Source: Clostridiales bacterium
Lineage (GTDB): Bacteria > Bacillota > Clostridia > Lachnospirales > Cellulosilyticaceae
Direction: 5' to 3'
Assembly: GCA_019418225.1 (NCBI GenBank)
Contig: DYCF01000047.1
Coordinates: 1 to 36,316 of the forward strand
Length of the DNA: 36,316 nt
In this document: piece after piece, positions 1 to 8,160 of the stretch
How the letters are laid out: each line of letters starts with the position of its first letter
How positions within the stretch are numbered: position 1 is the stretch's first letter
Program-made: the position numbers and the translations under genes
The notes under the pieces: model-generated
Seen by the model: the letters and a program-made list of their open reading frames with translations, nothing else
Told to the model about the DNA's origin: nothing
Database searches by the model: none

Positions 1-19
1 CTAGTCTAACAGTAAAAAT

Positions 20-48
20 GGCTGTAGACAATGTAATTGTCTACAGCC
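20..48 (-). terminator. Intrinsic terminator of the PLP-enzyme gene
   Basis: A 13-bp perfect stem (GGCTGTAGACAAT with its complement, loop of 3) is followed on the minus strand by ATTTTTACTG. It lies about 55 bp beyond the stop of the minus-strand gene at 104-1381 and should end that transcript. Confidence 0.85.
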
Positions 49-50
49 TG

Positions 51-78
51 ATAGGACTGCAATTGCAGTCCTATTTTT
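51..78 (+). terminator. Terminator for plus-strand transcription entering from the left
   Basis: A 24-nt perfect palindrome at 51-74 (half-site ATAGGACTGCAA) is followed on the plus strand by TTTT. It sits two bases from the opposite-facing hairpin at 20-48, so two separate hairpins appear to serve the two directions. The plus-strand gene it would serve lies outside the window. Confidence 0.65.
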
Positions 79-103
79 AGATGTTGCCTCCATAGCTATG
101 CTA

Positions 104-1381
104 TTAACTTAAATGAATATGTCCATTATCTTTCATAGTTTGTAAAGCTTTCATCACACCAAGTCGTGCATGATAAAAGGTAAGACCACCTTGGAAAAAT
201 GCTGTATAAGGTGGTTTAATAGGTGCATCAGCACTCATTTCAATAGACGCACCTTGAATAAATGCACCTGCTGCCATAATAACTGGCGCATCATATCCTG
301 GCATATCCCATGGCTCTGGTGTCACAAAGCTATCTACTGGTGCACCTTTTTGAATGCCTTGGCAGAAGCTAATAACATTTTCAGGTGTCTTCATATTAAT
401 AGCTTGAATAATATCATGACGCTTTTCAAAAGCTGTTGGCATAACATCAAAGCCTAACTTTTCAAATAATGCAGCAGCTAAAATAGCACCTTTTAAGGCA
501 TTTGCTACAATTTCAGGTGCTAAAAAGAGTCCTTGAAGAACTGGTTGATTAAGTCCTAATGTTGCCCCAACTTCTTTTCCAAGACCTGGTGCTGTTAAAC
601 GCATAGCCGCATTTTCTACATACTGCTCTTTTCCCACAATGTAGCCACCTGTTGGTGCAAGTCCACCACCAGGATTTTTAATCAATGAACCGACACAGAG
701 GTCCGCACCCACTTCCGTTGGTTCATTTGTATCTACAAACTCACCATAACAATTGTCAACCATACAAATTACATCTGGTTTAATACTTTTCACAAAACTA
801 ATAAGCTCACCAATTTGATCAACTGATAATGTTGGACGATAACTATAACCCTTTGAGCGTTGAATTGTAACAAGCTTTGTTCGCTCATTAATTGCTGCAC
901 GAATACCCTCATAATCAAAGCTAAAATCTTCTTTAAGATCTACTTGGCGGTAAGTTACACCATATTCGGCAAGACTTCCATTAGTAGGGCGGATACCTAT
1001 TACCCCTTCTAAAGTATCATAAGGTTTTCCAACTACAGATAATAATTCATCACCTGGTCTTAAATTACCAAAAAGCGCAACCGTTAATGCATGCGTTCCA
1101 GACATAAGCTGAGGTCTTACAAGGCCTGACTCTGTTTTAAATACATCAGCATAAATTTGTTCAATTACATCACGGCCAATATCATTATAGCCATAGCCTG
1201 TTGTTGCTGCAAAATGTACATCACTTAATTTATTTTTTTGCATAGCGTGAAGCACTTTTGCTCCATTTAAATGCATGTTTTTATCAATCTCTGCAAAAAT
1301 CTCACTTAATGTTTTTTCAGTTTCGAGGCAAAATGCTTCTGTTTCGGCATCAATACCTAGTAACTCTTGTAAAGTACTCAT
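104..1381 (-). CDS. Methionine gamma-lyase / aluminium-resistance family PLP enzyme
   Basis: This is a fold-type I PLP-dependent enzyme of the family called 'aluminum resistance protein' or methionine gamma-lyase-like (YnbB-like). It has the expected length of 425 residues. Visible signatures are the cofactor-site region with SGTHALTVALFG (about residues 94-105), the MVDNCYGEF aspartate segment (about 207-215) and the Schiff-base lysine in GSLIKNPGGG (about 230-239). A cytosolic C-S lyase acting on methionine or cysteine-like substrates is the family assumption; the true substrate is unproven. The start is supported by AAGGAG seven bases upstream. A promoter lies at 1435-1464 and a terminator at 20-48, so the gene appears monocistronic. 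Proximity to hfq is common in Clostridia. Confidence 0.88.
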   Translation of the reverse strand: MSTLQELLGIDAETEAFCLETEKTLSEIFAEIDKNMHLNGAKVLHAMQKNKLSDVHFAATTGYGYNDIGRDVIEQIYADVFKTESGLVRPQLMSGTHALTVALFGNLRPGDELLSVVGKPYDTLEGVIGIRPTNGSLAEYGVTYRQVDLKEDFSFDYEGIRAAINERTKLVTIQRSKGYSYRPTLSVDQIGELISFVKSIKPDVICMVDNCYGEFVDTNEPTEVGADLCVGSLIKNPGGGLAPTGGYIVGKEQYVENAAMRLTAPGLGKEVGATLGLNQPVLQGLFLAPEIVANALKGAILAAALFEKLGFDVMPTAFEKRHDIIQAINMKTPENVISFCQGIQKGAPVDSFVTPEPWDMPGYDAPVIMAAGAFIQGASIEMSADAPIKPPYTAFFQGGLTFYHARLGVMKALQTMKDNGHIHLS

Positions 1382-1434
1382 TTTAATTCTCCTTATCCTT
1401 TATAACAACTTATGCGTTACTATGTCATTTTTTT

Positions 1435-1464
1435 ATTATAACATGGTTTAATATTCCTTTTCAA
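1435..1464 (-). promoter_or_regulatory. SigA-type promoter of the PLP-enzyme gene
   Basis: On the minus strand TTGAAA (1459-1464) and TATAAT (1435-1440) are separated by 18 bp, with an extended -10 TG one base upstream of TATAAT. The predicted transcript starts about 45 bp before the ATG at 1381. Confidence 0.75.
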
Positions 1465-1504
1465 ATCTTGTTATATATTTTATACATATAAAAGCGAATG
1501 TATA

Positions 1505-1726
1505 TCTGTATAAATGAACTATGTACGCATTCATCACCATTGTATTAACATCAGACAAATTAAGCCCTTCTTGCTCTAAAAATTGTTTGAATGGTTGCCA
1601 ACAAAACTAATAAAATTCTAATGTAGCTTCACTAAGATTACGTGCTTTGCAATGTAAGTTAAATTCTTTAAACAAAGCATCAAGATCTTCTTCAACTTGT
1701 ATATTTATTCCTTTCTTCTACCCCAT
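1505..1726 (-). pseudogene. Decayed tyrosine recombinase (integrase) N-terminus
   Basis: Read on the minus strand from ATG at 1726, one frame gives MG*KKGINIQVEEDLDALF, then KEFNLHCKARNLSEATLEFY, a stop, then FCWQPFKQFLEQEGLNLSDV and NTMVMNAYIVHLYR. This matches the pattern of the SAM-like core-binding domain of phage or transposon tyrosine recombinases: a helix, then CKARNLSEATLEFY, then the QPFKQFLEQEG helix. Two in-frame TAG codons (1718-1720 and 1607-1609) interrupt it, and no catalytic domain follows; similarity fades after about 74 codons. It is therefore a fragment of a lost integrase gene. Family assignment is by pattern only. Confidence 0.6.
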
Positions 1727-1769
1727 ACTATCACACTTAATTCTAATCTTACTCACTGATTATGCCTCT

Positions 1770-1829
1770 AAAAATAAAAAATGACAACAAATGATTCGGC
1801 TATTTTAACCAAAAAATCATTTGCTGCCA
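1770..1829 (-). terminator. Terminator after hfq
   Basis: Arms at 1782-1796 and 1815-1829 pair over 15 bp with two G-U pairs and are followed on the minus strand by TTTTTTATTTTT. It is about 75 bp beyond the hfq stop and closes the miaB-to-hfq operon. Confidence 0.8.
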
Positions 1830-1905
1830 TTATCTACATAAGACAAATTCTCATCCTACATTATGTAGTCAATGTAGCCTACACCCATTGACTATCAATA
1901 CCTTC

Positions 1906-2133
1906 TTACTCTGCTGTATTTAAATTAACAGCTTTAGATGGTGCGAGTGTTGAGATAGCATGTTTATAAATCATTTGTTGTTTGCCTTCACTTTCAAGAA
2001 TGACTACAAAATTATCAAATCCTTTAATTGTTCCTTTTAATTGGAATCCGTTTGTTAAAAATAATGTTGTTGTAATTTTCTCTTTTCTAAGTTGGTTTAA
2101 AAGAACATCTTGTAAGTTAATTGTTTTACTCAT
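1906..2133 (-). CDS. hfq: RNA chaperone Hfq
   Basis: Hfq forms a hexameric Sm-like ring that binds small RNAs and A/U-rich mRNA. At 75 residues this is normal size for Firmicutes. Sm1 is visible around residues 8-50 (LQDVLLNQLRKEKITTTLFL, then NGFQLKGTIKGFDNFVVIL) and Sm2 around 56-64, with MIYKHAISTL in place of the classic YKHAIST context. The start has a strong GGAGGGG ribosome-binding site. The gene lies last in the miaB-mutS-mutL-miaA-hfq order typical of Clostridia, but has its own promoter at 2175-2203, so it can be expressed apart from miaA. The short acidic tail (NLNTAE) is typical of Gram-positive Hfq. Confidence 0.97.
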   Translation of the reverse strand: MSKTINLQDVLLNQLRKEKITTTLFLTNGFQLKGTIKGFDNFVVILESEGKQQMIYKHAISTLAPSKAVNLNTAE

Positions 2134-2174
2134 AATTTTAACGTCCCCTCCTAGGCATGTTGTTAGTTATTTTT

Positions 2175-2203
2175 ATTGTATATTATATTTTTGCGCTTGT
2201 CTA
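2175..2203 (-). promoter_or_regulatory. Promoter of hfq
   Basis: On the minus strand TAGACA (2198-2203), a 17-bp spacer and TACAAT (2175-2180) form a good SigA promoter, about 40 bp upstream of the hfq ATG. A further TATAAT lies at 2238-2243 without a good -35 partner. Confidence 0.7.
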
Positions 2204-2284
2204 CTGAATTGCTAAATTTTTGTAACATTACATTGTCATTATATCCCAATTAATCCCAAACTATACAATCTTAGTGCGCAACTT

Positions 2285-3229
2285 CTATTTTTTTAAATAG
2301 GTCATCATATTTTCTACAATATACTGTGCATCTAAACCTAATTTATCGACCTCTAACATGATAGGGCTTGCCTGATGTTTAAACCATGTAAGTTGACGTT
2401 TAGCATAATTGCGCGTATTTTGTTTCAGTTTTTCAATACAAGCTTCTAAACTCATTTCACCTCTAAAGTAAGGGAAGAACTCTTTGTAACCAATAGCTTT
2501 TAAAGCAGGTAAATCTTCATTATAACCCATCTCGTAAATTCTCTTAACCTCTTCTAAAAGTCCCTCTGCCATCATTTCATCGATGCGCTGATTAATACGA
2601 TCATAAAGTAACTTACGTTCCATCGTAAGGGCAAAAAACGTATAATCATATGGTGATTCATTTTCAGTACGTTTTTCACGTTCTTTTGCATTATGGTGCG
2701 AAATAGGTTCACCGGTTTCGTGATAATATTCTAATGCACGAATCACTCTTTTTATATTATTCGCATGAATTTCTTTAGCACTTTGTGGGTCAACTTCTTG
2801 AAGTTTTTGGTGAAGTGCTTCTGCACCTTCAAGGCGTGCAAATTCTGCAAGGCTTTCACGATACGCTGTATTAGGATCTGTTTCTTCAAATTGTGTATCA
2901 AATAAAATAGCATTAATGTAGAAACCTGTTCCACCTACTAAAATAGGTATTTTATCTTTTGCATATATTGCTTCAATATATGCATTAACACGTTCTTTGA
3001 AAGTTGCCACACTGCATGGAAAGTCTGGTTCCCATTCATCAATCATATAATGAGGAATTCCATCCATCTCCTCTGGCTTTACCTTAGCAGTACCAATGTC
3101 CATGCCTTTATAAATCTGCATAGAATCAGCAGAAATAATTTCGCCATCAATTGCTTTCGCCAAAAGAACACTCGTCTTTGTCTTTCCTGAAGCTGTTGGT
3201 CCAGCAATTAAAATAAGTGGTTTTTTCAT
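2285..3229 (-). CDS. miaA: tRNA dimethylallyltransferase MiaA
   Basis: MiaA transfers a dimethylallyl group to the N6 of A37 in tRNAs reading UNN codons, the step before MiaB. The 314 residues are typical. The P-loop LIAGPTASGKTKTSVLLAKA begins near residue 6, followed by DGEIISADSMQIYKGMDIGT (about 28-47) and the IPHYMID segment (about 59-65). The start has AGAAAGG upstream. It is separated from mutL by about 60 bp and lies in the same operon. No hairpin is seen between miaA and hfq, so readthrough into hfq is likely. Finding both MiaA and MiaB here gives the whole ms2i6A37 pathway in one operon. Confidence 0.97.
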   Translation of the reverse strand: MKKPLILIAGPTASGKTKTSVLLAKAIDGEIISADSMQIYKGMDIGTAKVKPEEMDGIPHYMIDEWEPDFPCSVATFKERVNAYIEAIYAKDKIPILVGGTGFYINAILFDTQFEETDPNTAYRESLAEFARLEGAEALHQKLQEVDPQSAKEIHANNIKRVIRALEYYHETGEPISHHNAKEREKRTENESPYDYTFFALTMERKLLYDRINQRIDEMMAEGLLEEVKRIYEMGYNEDLPALKAIGYKEFFPYFRGEMSLEACIEKLKQNTRNYAKRQLTWFKHQASPIMLEVDKLGLDAQYIVENMMTYLKK

Positions 3230-3262
3230 AGCTTTACCTTTCTAAAATAAATATAATTTAAA

Positions 3263-3300
3263 TGTTCTGTTTTAGATTCGTTGTTCTGTTTTAGATTCGT
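3263..3300. repeat. 19-bp perfect tandem duplication at the mutL stop
   Basis: TGTTCTGTTTTAGATTCGT occurs twice head to tail (3263-3281 and 3282-3300). The right copy contains the mutL stop codon (3291-3293); the left copy is untranslated. It looks like a recent slippage or duplication event and does not alter the protein. Confidence 0.95.
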
Positions 3301-5390
3301 TTGAACATCTTTTCAATATCAGTTTGCGTAAGTGCCACAATAGTTGGACGACCATGTGGACAAGTAAATGGATTATCCAGTGCCAACAATGACTCAATCA
3401 GTTTTTCACATTCTAATGCTGTAAGTCTGTCATTTGCCTTCACCGCACTTCGGCAAGACATACGAATAATTGATTCAGCCTTTACATCAGCTAAATCTTT
3501 AGGTTTATCATGGCTTAAGGTATCCAAGATTTCTTTAAAAACTTCCGGTGAAAGTGGTTCATTTAATAAAAATGGCACTTCGCGAATTACAATTGCATTT
3601 TCACCAAAAAATTCAAAAATAAAACCAAGTTTTTCAAATAAATTACTATGGGTCTCTAAAAGAGCCTTTTCCGTAGCTGTAATATTGAAGGTCTCAGGCA
3701 TTAATAAAAGCTGCGTGGCAACTTCATTATTTCTAAATTGTCTCATAAAACGTTCATACATAACTTTTTCGTGCGCAGAGTGTTGATCGATAATAAAAAC
3801 TTTCTCATGATACTGAATAAGCCAGTAAGTCTTAAAGAGCTGACCAATAATTGTATAATCCTTTACACTAATGCCTGGTGAGTCACTTTTTACAACTGCA
3901 GTAATAGGCGGCGTCATATACGGTGCCGCCATTGCCGGAATACCTTCATGTTTTGTAATTACTTCGGGTGTTAGCTGTTCAACATTTGGATTCGGCTGAT
4001 TCAAAGCCTTCTGTATGTTAGGCGCATTTGAAGTCTCTTCTACTTCTTGTTGCATGTTAGCACTTAAAGTCTCTTCTATTGATATTTTAGAGCCATCTTC
4101 TTTATTCATCGAATACTCTTTAAAACTATTTTGGGTTTCATAACTTTCTTTTGCAATATCATCTGCTGCATTACGAATTTGAAATGGCATAGTTGTATCA
4201 GGATTTACAGCCTTTCCAAATAAACGTTCCAAGTTATGTGTCGTTCCTTCACTTACAGTAGGTACTTCCCCAGCTAGTAAACTTTCAGCTGTCAACTCAT
4301 TTTCTTCCTTACGTGGTGTAAAGAAAGTGTCTGCTGTATAGGTTTCTATTTCAGGTTTAGGTGTAATAATCCCTTCATGTGGATGGACATGTGGTACAAG
4401 ATAAGCTGATTCCAATTGATTTGTAATAGCTTTATACACAGTATTATAAATTAGATCAGAGTCTTTAAATCTTACTTGTAATTTTGTAGGATGCACATTA
4501 ACATCTACTTCTTCTGGGGAAATATTAAGATGCAAAACAACAAAAGGAAACTTTCCTACCATAACAATAGGTTTATAAGCATCTTCTACGGCTTTTTGAA
4601 GTAGTGTACTCTTAATATAACGTCCATTAATAAAAAAGTGCTCATAATTACGATTAGAACGATTTAAAGAAGGATTACCTAAGAGACCTACACATTCAAT
4701 ACCAGAACTTTCATAATAACATTTAAAGGTATTCTTTGCATAATCCTTTCCGTAAATATTAAGAATGGTATGTTGTAAGTCATGGTCTCCTGAGGTGGTA
4801 AATACGGTTTTATTATTTTGAATATATTTAAAAGAAATTTCTGGATGTGCTAAGGCCAACTTATACATATAATCTGATATTCTAGCCCCTTCTGCCCCAC
4901 TGCTACTTAAAAATTCACGACGTGCAGGTACATTAAAAAATAAATGACGCATAATAAAGGTAGTTCCATTTGGGCATGCAATTTCATCAGACGCCGTAAT
5001 TTTACCCCCTGAGATTTCAATTCTTTTTCCTGTTAAATCATCTGCCACCTTACTCATAAGTTCTACATTTGAAACGGCTGCAATGCTGGCAAGTGCTTCT
5101 CCTCTAAAGCCAAGACTGAGCACATGATATAAATCTTCAGCTGATGTAATCTTACTTGTAGCATGACGTAAAAAAGCGATCTCTACTTGATCTTTTGGAA
5201 TACCTAATCCGTTGTCTGTCACACGAATAAAATCAATTCCCCCATTTTTAATTTCTACTGTAATAGAACTTGCCTTAGCATCAATACTATTTTCAACAAG
5301 TTCCTTAATAACAGAAGAAGGTCGTTCAACGACCTCTCCTGCAGCAATTTTATTAATGGTATGGGTATCTAAAATTTGAATAGTGCCCAT
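3291..5390 (-). CDS. mutL: DNA mismatch repair protein MutL (endonuclease type)
   Basis: MutL is the GHKL ATPase that links MutS to strand excision. At 699 residues it is slightly long. The ATPase motifs are clear: KELVENSIDA (about 29-38), DNGLGI (60-65), ATSKI (78-82) and GFRGEALASIAA (95-106). A low-complexity linker covers roughly residues 335-500. The C-terminal domain carries a metal-site motif DQHSAHEKVMYE (about 535-546), SCRSAVKAND (about 645-654) and CPHGRPT (677-683), so it is the nicking type found in bacteria without MutH. The usual DQHA is DQHS here. QLLLMP (560-565) fits a beta-clamp-binding motif. It lies 15 bp downstream of mutS. Confidence 0.96.
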   Translation of the reverse strand: MGTIQILDTHTINKIAAGEVVERPSSVIKELVENSIDAKASSITVEIKNGGIDFIRVTDNGLGIPKDQVEIAFLRHATSKITSAEDLYHVLSLGFRGEALASIAAVSNVELMSKVADDLTGKRIEISGGKITASDEIACPNGTTFIMRHLFFNVPARREFLSSSGAEGARISDYMYKLALAHPEISFKYIQNNKTVFTTSGDHDLQHTILNIYGKDYAKNTFKCYYESSGIECVGLLGNPSLNRSNRNYEHFFINGRYIKSTLLQKAVEDAYKPIVMVGKFPFVVLHLNISPEEVDVNVHPTKLQVRFKDSDLIYNTVYKAITNQLESAYLVPHVHPHEGIITPKPEIETYTADTFFTPRKEENELTAESLLAGEVPTVSEGTTHNLERLFGKAVNPDTTMPFQIRNAADDIAKESYETQNSFKEYSMNKEDGSKISIEETLSANMQQEVEETSNAPNIQKALNQPNPNVEQLTPEVITKHEGIPAMAAPYMTPPITAVVKSDSPGISVKDYTIIGQLFKTYWLIQYHEKVFIIDQHSAHEKVMYERFMRQFRNNEVATQLLLMPETFNITATEKALLETHSNLFEKLGFIFEFFGENAIVIREVPFLLNEPLSPEVFKEILDTLSHDKPKDLADVKAESIIRMSCRSAVKANDRLTALECEKLIESLLALDNPFTCPHGRPTIVALTQTDIEKMFKRI

Positions 5391-5405
5391 TTAAAAGGCC
5401 CCCTT

Positions 5406-8159
5406 CTATCTTAATTGCTTTTGTAAATCATAAAGCGTTTCTAAAGCTTCAATAGGTGTCATACGCATGACATCTATTTCACGTAATTTCTCAATTACAG
5501 GTTCATGTTGACTTGAAATTGTATCAAATAAATTCATTTGATGGAGTGGCTCCGGTGTAGATGGTGGTGTATTCACAACTTCAAATCTTTCTACAGTTTC
5601 AGCAACAAGCGTTTCAACTTGCGTTGTGTCTTTTAAAGAGATATCTATTTCCGCTTTAGAAGGTGCTACGCTCTCTAAAGGTATATTTTCAGTTTGATTA
5701 CTTAACTGAACAGGTGCTGATACTGTATAGCTTTCCTTTCCATCTAATTCATTTAAGATAGTTTTTGCACGTTCAAGTACTACGCTTGGCACACCAGCTA
5801 ACTTGGCTACTTGAATCCCATAACTATGATCGACGCTACCTGGTACAATTTTATGAAGGAAGATAATATCTTCACCCATTTCTTTAACTGCTACACAATA
5901 ATTCTTAAGCTTAGGAATAGTTTCTTCAAGAACAGTAAGCTCGTGATAATGGGTTGCAAATAATGTTTTTGCACCTATTGTTCCTGTAATATGCTCAATA
6001 ATAGCCCATGCAATGCTTAAGCCATCTAATGTACTTGTCCCACGTCCAATTTCATCTAATATGAGTAAACTTTGATGTGTTGCATGATGTAAGATATTTG
6101 AAACTTCCATCATTTCTACCATAAAAGTACTTTGACCAGAAGCAAGGTCATCAGATGCACCTACACGTGTAAATATACGGTCAACTACACCAATAGTTGC
6201 GCTTTCAGCAGGAACAAAGGAACCGATTTGTGCCATAAGAACAATAAGTGCCACTTGACGCATATAAGTAGATTTACCTGCCATGTTTGGTCCAGTTAAG
6301 AGAATCATTTCCTCTGGATTAATAGTCACATCATTTGCAATAAAGCTTTGTTCACCCATCATCTTTTCAACTACTGGGTGACGCCCTAACTTAATGTCAA
6401 GTACTTCTGAGTTATCAATCTTAGGCTTCACATATTGATGAATATCTGCTACTTCTGCAAGTGCACAGTACATATCTAATGCCGCAATTTGATGTGACAC
6501 ATTTAAAAGGCGATGCATTTCTTTAAGAACTGCTTCGCGAATTTGTGTAAAGAGTTGATATTCTAAAGTATTGAGTTTCTCATCTGCACCGAGAACTTCT
6601 TCTTCAACTTTTTTTAATTCTTCCGTAATATAACGCTCACAATTAGCAAGTGTTTGCTTACGAATAAAATAATCTGGTACTAAATTGCTATAAGACTGTG
6701 TCACTTCTAGGAAGTAACCAAATACTTTATTATACTTAATCTTAAGGTTTTTAATACCTGTTTTTTCACGTTCTTCTGCTTCAATGGCCATTAGCCAAGA
6801 CGCACCCTTTGTCTTGGCTTCACGTAAATGATCAACTTCTTCATGATAACCATCTTTAATAAGCCCCCCCTCACGTACAGAAAGTGGTGCCTCTTCTACG
6901 ATACTACGATTAATAAGATCAAAGAGCTCTTCCATGCAATCTAAATTCTGATGAAGCTCTTTTAAAAGTGGAGAACTTGTTTGACCTAATAGTCCTTTAA
7001 TAGGTGGCAGAGCACCTATAGACTGCTTAATAGCAATTAAATCTTTTGCATTACATGTACCAAAAGAAACCTTACTCATTAAACGTTCAATGTCATAAAT
7101 ACGATCTAAGGCTTCAAATAAATCCGAACGTAAAAGTGGATTATTTTTAAGTTCTTCTGTGGCCTCTAAACGTCCATTAATTTGAGCTGCATCTATAAGC
7201 GGTTGCTCAATGCATTTGCGAATATATCGACTCCCCATGGCAGTCTTTGTGTGGTCTAATACCCAAAGGAGTGAACCTTTACGGCGTTTCTCACGAAGGG
7301 TTTCAGATAGTTCCAAGTTACGTCTTGTGGAACTATCTAAAAGCATATAGGCATCTACATTATAAATCGATACATGCATAAGATGAGATAGGTCTGTTTT
7401 TTGAGTTTCTTTAAGATATGCCAAAAGGGTTGATGTTGCTAACATATCAGGTCCATTATTTGTAAGACCAATTCCTTCTAAGTTTATAACATTAAAATGT
7501 TTTATAAGCAATGAACTTGCAAGTGCTACATCTAACGTATGAGGAGCAATCTTTTCTGTTAACGCATGAAGACGCCCTACTGTAAACTCACGAATAGTCT
7601 CATCCTCATATAGGTTTTCTTGTAATAAACATTCAACAGGTGCAAATTTAGCAAGTTCATCTAAAAGCTTACGTTGACTTTGCTCTCCTGTAATTGTTGT
7701 GGTAAGCCAATCACCTGTTGTTACATCACAGATACTTAATCCATACGTACCACTTTGACCTACAATTGATACAATATAATTATTTTTACCTTCTGTAACA
7801 GTATTTCCTTCTAAAATCGTACCAGGTGTAACAATACGAATAACTTCACGTTTCACTAAGCCTTTAACAGTTTTAGGATCTTCTACTTGTTCACAAATAG
7901 CTACTTTATAGCCTTTTTCAACTAAGCGAGAAATATAATTATCTGCAGCATGAAAAGGGACGCCACACATAGGCGCACGTTCTTCAAGACCGCAATCTTT
8001 ACCTGTTAAAGTAATCTCTAGTTCGCGTGAACAAGTCTTCGCATCCTCAAAGAACATTTCATAAAAGTCACCAAGACGGAAAAATAAAATTGCATCTGGA
8101 TTTTGTTCCTTGATTGTTAAATACTGGCTCATCATTGGTGTAACTTGTGATTTTAACAT
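5406..8159 (-). CDS. mutS: DNA mismatch repair protein MutS
   Basis: MutS recognises mismatches and small loops. I place the start at the ATG at 8159 (MLKSQVTPMM), giving 917 residues; a TTG seven codons upstream would overlap miaB. The mismatch-reading Phe-X-Glu is in GDFYEMF (about 30-36). The ATPase has Walker A GPNMAGKST (623-631) and Walker B LLILDEIGRGTS (698-709), then FATHYHEL. A weakly conserved stretch of about 100 residues follows the ATPase and contains QMNLF, a likely beta-clamp contact, before the C-terminal helix pair (MTPIEALETLYDLQKQ). The start codon lies one base after the miaB stop, so translation is probably coupled. GGAGAG inside the end of miaB is the likely ribosome site. 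Confidence 0.97.
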   Translation of the reverse strand: MLKSQVTPMMSQYLTIKEQNPDAILFFRLGDFYEMFFEDAKTCSRELEITLTGKDCGLEERAPMCGVPFHAADNYISRLVEKGYKVAICEQVEDPKTVKGLVKREVIRIVTPGTILEGNTVTEGKNNYIVSIVGQSGTYGLSICDVTTGDWLTTTITGEQSQRKLLDELAKFAPVECLLQENLYEDETIREFTVGRLHALTEKIAPHTLDVALASSLLIKHFNVINLEGIGLTNNGPDMLATSTLLAYLKETQKTDLSHLMHVSIYNVDAYMLLDSSTRRNLELSETLREKRRKGSLLWVLDHTKTAMGSRYIRKCIEQPLIDAAQINGRLEATEELKNNPLLRSDLFEALDRIYDIERLMSKVSFGTCNAKDLIAIKQSIGALPPIKGLLGQTSSPLLKELHQNLDCMEELFDLINRSIVEEAPLSVREGGLIKDGYHEEVDHLREAKTKGASWLMAIEAEEREKTGIKNLKIKYNKVFGYFLEVTQSYSNLVPDYFIRKQTLANCERYITEELKKVEEEVLGADEKLNTLEYQLFTQIREAVLKEMHRLLNVSHQIAALDMYCALAEVADIHQYVKPKIDNSEVLDIKLGRHPVVEKMMGEQSFIANDVTINPEEMILLTGPNMAGKSTYMRQVALIVLMAQIGSFVPAESATIGVVDRIFTRVGASDDLASGQSTFMVEMMEVSNILHHATHQSLLILDEIGRGTSTLDGLSIAWAIIEHITGTIGAKTLFATHYHELTVLEETIPKLKNYCVAVKEMGEDIIFLHKIVPGSVDHSYGIQVAKLAGVPSVVLERAKTILNELDGKESYTVSAPVQLSNQTENIPLESVAPSKAEIDISLKDTTQVETLVAETVERFEVVNTPPSTPEPLHQMNLFDTISSQHEPVIEKLREIDVMRMTPIEALETLYDLQKQLR

Positions 8160-8160
8160 A

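Noticed and set aside
170..457. Plus-strand frame of 95 codons opposite the PLP-enzyme gene
   Set aside because: It lies fully inside a clear minus-strand gene, has no ribosome site and gives a composition unlike a real protein.
3301..3786. Plus-strand frame of 161 codons within mutL
   Set aside because: It is antisense to the conserved MutL C-terminal domain and explained by codon structure on the other strand.
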